9,110 nt of DNA from positions 1 through 9,110 of the forward strand of contig MUYB01000068.1 of the NCBI GenBank assembly GCA_002015125.1. Direction: 5' to 3'. The stretch comes from [Haemophilus] felis. Lineage in GTDB: Bacteria; Pseudomonadota; Gammaproteobacteria; Enterobacterales; Pasteurellaceae. Each line of letters starts with the position of its first letter. Positions within the stretch are counted from its first letter, which is position 1. The translations under genes and the position numbers were made by a program. Positions 7,804-9,110 of the stretch are shown here, piece by piece. The notes under the pieces were generated by a model that did not search any database, was not told the origin of the DNA, and was given only the letters and a program-made list of their open reading frames with translations.

Positions 7804-8829
7804 ATGTTAAAAAAATTTTTGTTATCGGCGCTATTTGGTTTAGTTTGTGCGATTTTTATTTTGCTCTGGCAGAATGGCCATTACCTTCTCAATCTGCATA
7901 GAGAGCCTGTTTCCTTTAAAGAAGCTATTCGCATTGCTTCTCCTGCGGTAGTGAATGTATATAATCTCGCGTTCTCCCGTAACCAAGTTGAACAAGTGGG
8001 GGCAGATAATTTAGGTGCTGGCGTGGTAATGTCAAAGGATGGCTATATCTTAACCAATAAACATGTTATTGAAAAAGCAGAGCAAGTTGTGGTTGCTTTA
8101 CAAAACGGACAATTTTTTGATGCAACACTCATTGGTTCTGATAGCTTAACGGATTTAGCGGTATTAAAAATTCGCGCGGATAACTTGGCGACCATTCCAC
8201 AGAATCCAACGCGTAAAAGTTATGTGGGCGATGTGGTGCTTGCCATTGGTAATCCCTACAATTTAGGCCAAAGTGTTTCTCAGGGGATCATTAGCGCCGT
8301 TGGACGTAATACAGTTGGTGATTTTGTCGGACGACAAAATTTTATTCAAACTGATGCATCAATTAATCGAGGTAATTCAGGTGGCGCGTTAATTAATTCT
8401 GTAGGAGAACTTATTGGTATTAATACTTTAAGCATAGGTAAAAGTGCTAATGAAATTGCTGAAGGGTTGAATTTTGCTATTCCTATTGAGTTGGCAAATG
8501 ACATTATGCAAAAAATTATCCGCGACGGACGTGTTATTCGTGGTTATTTCGGTGTACAAAGTGATTTCTTTAATAATGTACAACGCTTAGAGACTGGCAA
8601 AGGTATTTTAATTGTAGAAGTGAGCCCAGATAGCCCTGCGGAAAAAGCTGGATTGAAAGCGGGGGATATTATTCTCAAACTGGATAACACAGAAGCTTCT
8701 TCACCTACTCAAGTGATGCAGCAAATCAGTAATATTCGTCCAAATACTCAAATTAATGTGGAAATTTCTCGATTGGGTGAAAAACTTATGATTCCTGTAA
8801 TTATTGGGGAATATCCAACTAGCTATTAA
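7804..8829 (+). CDS. degS: Membrane-anchored periplasmic serine protease, sigma-E stress sensor
   Basis: Trypsin-like HtrA-family protease. In E. coli DegS senses exposed outer-membrane-protein C-termini through its PDZ domain and makes the first cut in RseA, releasing sigma-E. It has 341 residues (E. coli 355). There is one N-terminal membrane anchor (4-23) and no cleavable signal site, which separates DegS from DegP/DegQ. Catalytic triad: H87 (TNKHV), D117 (DSLTDLAV), S192 (GNSGG). A single PDZ domain occupies about 246-337; DegP and DegQ have two. The linker between protease and PDZ is a little shorter than in E. coli. An in-frame ATG at 7744 lies inside ribD and would add residues unlike the family. 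ATG 7804 has AGAGGA (7792-7797) 6 nt upstream. It is the last gene of a nrdR-ribD-degS cluster and ends before the terminator at 8933-8971. rseA is not in the window. Confidence 0.93.
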   Translation: MLKKFLLSALFGLVCAIFILLWQNGHYLLNLHREPVSFKEAIRIASPAVVNVYNLAFSRNQVEQVGADNLGAGVVMSKDGYILTNKHVIEKAEQVVVALQNGQFFDATLIGSDSLTDLAVLKIRADNLATIPQNPTRKSYVGDVVLAIGNPYNLGQSVSQGIISAVGRNTVGDFVGRQNFIQTDASINRGNSGGALINSVGELIGINTLSIGKSANEIAEGLNFAIPIELANDIMQKIIRDGRVIRGYFGVQSDFFNNVQRLETGKGILIVEVSPDSPAEKAGLKAGDIILKLDNTEASSPTQVMQQISNIRPNTQINVEISRLGEKLMIPVIIGEYPTSY

Positions 8830-8862
8830 ACCTGCTAATAAGAGATAAAAACATAAAAAAAG

Positions 8863-8886
8863 AGTGGCCTTATAATGTGGGCTACT
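8863..8886 (+). other. Short hairpin with a perfect TATAAT in its loop
   Basis: AGTGGCC (8863-8869) pairs with GGCTACT (8880-8886) with one G-U wobble. The loop contains TATAAT (8871-8876), a perfect -10 hexamer, but there is no matching -35 (AAAACA at 17-bp spacing). On the minus strand the stem gains a mismatch but is followed by seven T. It may be nothing, a degS message 3' structure, a weak minus-strand terminator, or the promoter of an RNA of about 90 nt ending at the 8933-8971 terminator. Otherwise 8830-8932 is featureless AT-rich DNA. Confidence 0.2.
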
Positions 8887-8932
8887 GACAATATTTGCAT
8901 AAGTTAAAAAGAAAAATTTGGTTGGGAAAAAT

Positions 8933-8971
8933 GCGGTGGGGCTTTGAAAATCAAGGCTCTGCCGTTTTTTT
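8933..8971 (+). terminator. Intrinsic terminator of the nrdR-ribD-degS cluster
   Basis: 8933-8947 folds onto 8951-8965 around an AAA loop: 15 pairs, of which five are G-U wobbles, followed by seven T (8965-8971). The wobbles mean it folds well only as plus-strand RNA, so it serves degS. Its left arm contains AAATGCGGT (8929-8937), one base away from the Haemophilus uptake signal AAGTGCGGT, which is often found in terminators of this family. The Tn7-like tip begins four bases after the T-run. Confidence 0.85.
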
Positions 8972-8979
8972 GGATGTAA

Positions 8980-8996
8980 TGGACAAAATAGTTGCT
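8980..8996 (+). repeat. Direct repeat copy 1: putative TnsB-binding site
   Basis: TGGACAAAATAGTTGCT, followed by GAAC (8997-9000). The GACAAAATAGTTG core starts eight bases in from the proposed tip. It is identical over 17 bases to copy 2, 40 bp downstream, which is far beyond chance in a 60-bp stretch. Confidence 0.68.
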
Positions 8997-9019
8997 GAAC
9001 AACCCATTACACGTTCAAG

Positions 9020-9036
9020 TGGACAAAATAGTTGCT
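9020..9036 (+). repeat. Direct repeat copy 2: putative TnsB-binding site
   Basis: TGGACAAAATAGTTGCT again, in the same orientation, start-to-start distance 40 bp. It is followed by AATA rather than GAAC, so identity stops after the 17-base core. It would be the second transposase site of the element end. Confidence 0.65.
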
Positions 9037-9065
9037 AATAATATTTTTCAAGGTTGTTAGCAACT
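9030..9065 (-). terminator. Inverted repeat inside the transposon end, possible minus-strand terminator
   Basis: AGTTGCTAA (9030-9038) and TTAGCAACT (9057-9065) are perfect 9-base reverse complements around an 18-base loop. On the minus strand the stem contains the stop codon of the partial reading frame (TAA, 9059-9057) and is followed by ATTTTG, so it could end that transcript. On the plus strand it is followed by TTTCTT. Its left arm is part of TnsB-like copy 2, so it may instead reflect an inverted third binding site. Confidence 0.4.
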
Positions 9066-9110
9066 TTTCTTATTCAAAAAATCCTTTATAAACACAACCT
9101 TACGCTTCTT
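9057..9110 (-). CDS. 3' end of an unidentified gene, entering from the right edge
   Basis: Reading leftward from 9110, one minus-strand frame is open for 17 codons (KKRKVVFIKDFLNKKSC) and then stops at TAA (9059-9057). The other two minus frames stop within 24 bases. The peptide is lysine-rich and I do not recognise it. A gene pointing outward towards the left tip, with a stem-loop over its stop, would suit the outermost gene of a Tn7-like element, but 17 codons can be open by chance. It cannot be identified without the sequence to the right. Confidence 0.3.
   Translation of the reverse strand, partial: KKRKVVFIKDFLNKKSC

Larger units (their letters stand above)
8975..9110 (+). mobile_element. 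Tip of a Tn7-like transposon (probable left end), continuing off the window
   Basis: The sequence begins TGTAATGGACAAAATAG, compared with TGTGGGCGGACAAAATAG at a Tn7 tip (recalled from memory). The TGT terminus, the seven- to eight-base tip and the GACAAAATAGTTG core followed by GAAC are all as in Tn7. A second core copy lies 40 bp inward in the same orientation. Widely spaced, same-direction sites resemble Tn7L rather than the tightly packed Tn7R. The site orientation puts the element's interior to the right. Five bases TTGGA (8970-8974) would be one copy of the 5-bp target duplication. No tns gene is in view, so the family assignment rests only on the end structure. Confidence 0.62.

Noticed and set aside
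8871..8971. Small RNA gene from TATAAT (8871) to the terminator (8971)
   Set aside because: The -10 is perfect, but there is no -35 or extended -10 and the hexamer sits in a hairpin loop; the terminator is explained by degS.
9004..9040. IS30-family terminal inverted repeat (TTCAAGTGGACAAAATAGTTGC resembles the IS30 end)
   Set aside because: The resemblance covers only the second copy and is partial. Two same-direction copies 40 bp apart, plus the TGT tip and exact GACAAAATAGTTG core, fit Tn7 ends much better.
1..9110. CRISPR array, tRNA, rRNA or riboswitch
   Set aside because: I saw no regularly spaced repeat series beyond the two transposon-end copies, no tRNA-like cloverleaf and no known riboswitch pattern; ribD here has no FMN-riboswitch-like leader, as it follows nrdR by one base.

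Overview
The window looks like a chromosomal segment from a low-GC (high-30s percent, by eye) member of the Pasteurellaceae (Haemophilus / Pasteurella / Histophilus type). The proteins read as close relatives of the Haemophilus and E. coli orthologues, and codon use is AT-rich throughout. I cannot name the species.

Layout, left to right. (1) 16-957, minus strand: pepT, a tripeptidase gene cut short by an in-frame TAG. About the last 100 residues, including a zinc ligand, are missing, and the coding frame seems to continue past the stop to the window edge. (2) 958-1250: a divergent intergenic region. It has a plausible FNR-type site in front of pepT and a perfect hairpin in the potA leader. 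(3) 1251-5151, plus strand: potA-potB-potC-potD, a complete spermidine/putrescine ABC importer (ATPase, two permeases, periplasmic binding protein). potA/B/C overlap one another. potD is set apart by a good sigma-70-like promoter, whose predicted start falls on the first base of an intrinsic terminator, followed by a second terminator-like hairpin. (4) 5252-6148: cdd, cytidine deaminase, after a strong terminator. (5) 6215-8829: nrdR-ribD-degS, closely packed: the regulator of ribonucleotide reductase genes, the bifunctional riboflavin deaminase/reductase, and the periplasmic site-1 protease that starts the sigma-E stress response. A GC-rich terminator follows at 8933-8971.

(6) 8975-9110: the most interesting part. 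Starting with TGT, four bases after the degS terminator T-run, there are two copies of TGGACAAAATAGTTGCT exactly 40 bp apart. The core GACAAAATAGTTG, and the GAAC that follows it in the first copy, match the TnsB transposase-binding sites of Tn7 ends as I remember them. The distance of the first site from the TGT tip is nearly the same as in Tn7. I read this as the left tip of a Tn7-like transposon that continues off the right edge. A short minus-strand reading frame ending at 9057 may be the 3' end of its outermost gene. The target, the transposition genes and any cargo lie outside the window.

The core genes are ordinary housekeeping functions: polyamine uptake, pyrimidine salvage, dNTP control, riboflavin synthesis and envelope stress. 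The notable signals are the transposon tip, the nested promoter/terminator before potD, the broken pepT, and the lack of any exact DNA uptake signal sequence.
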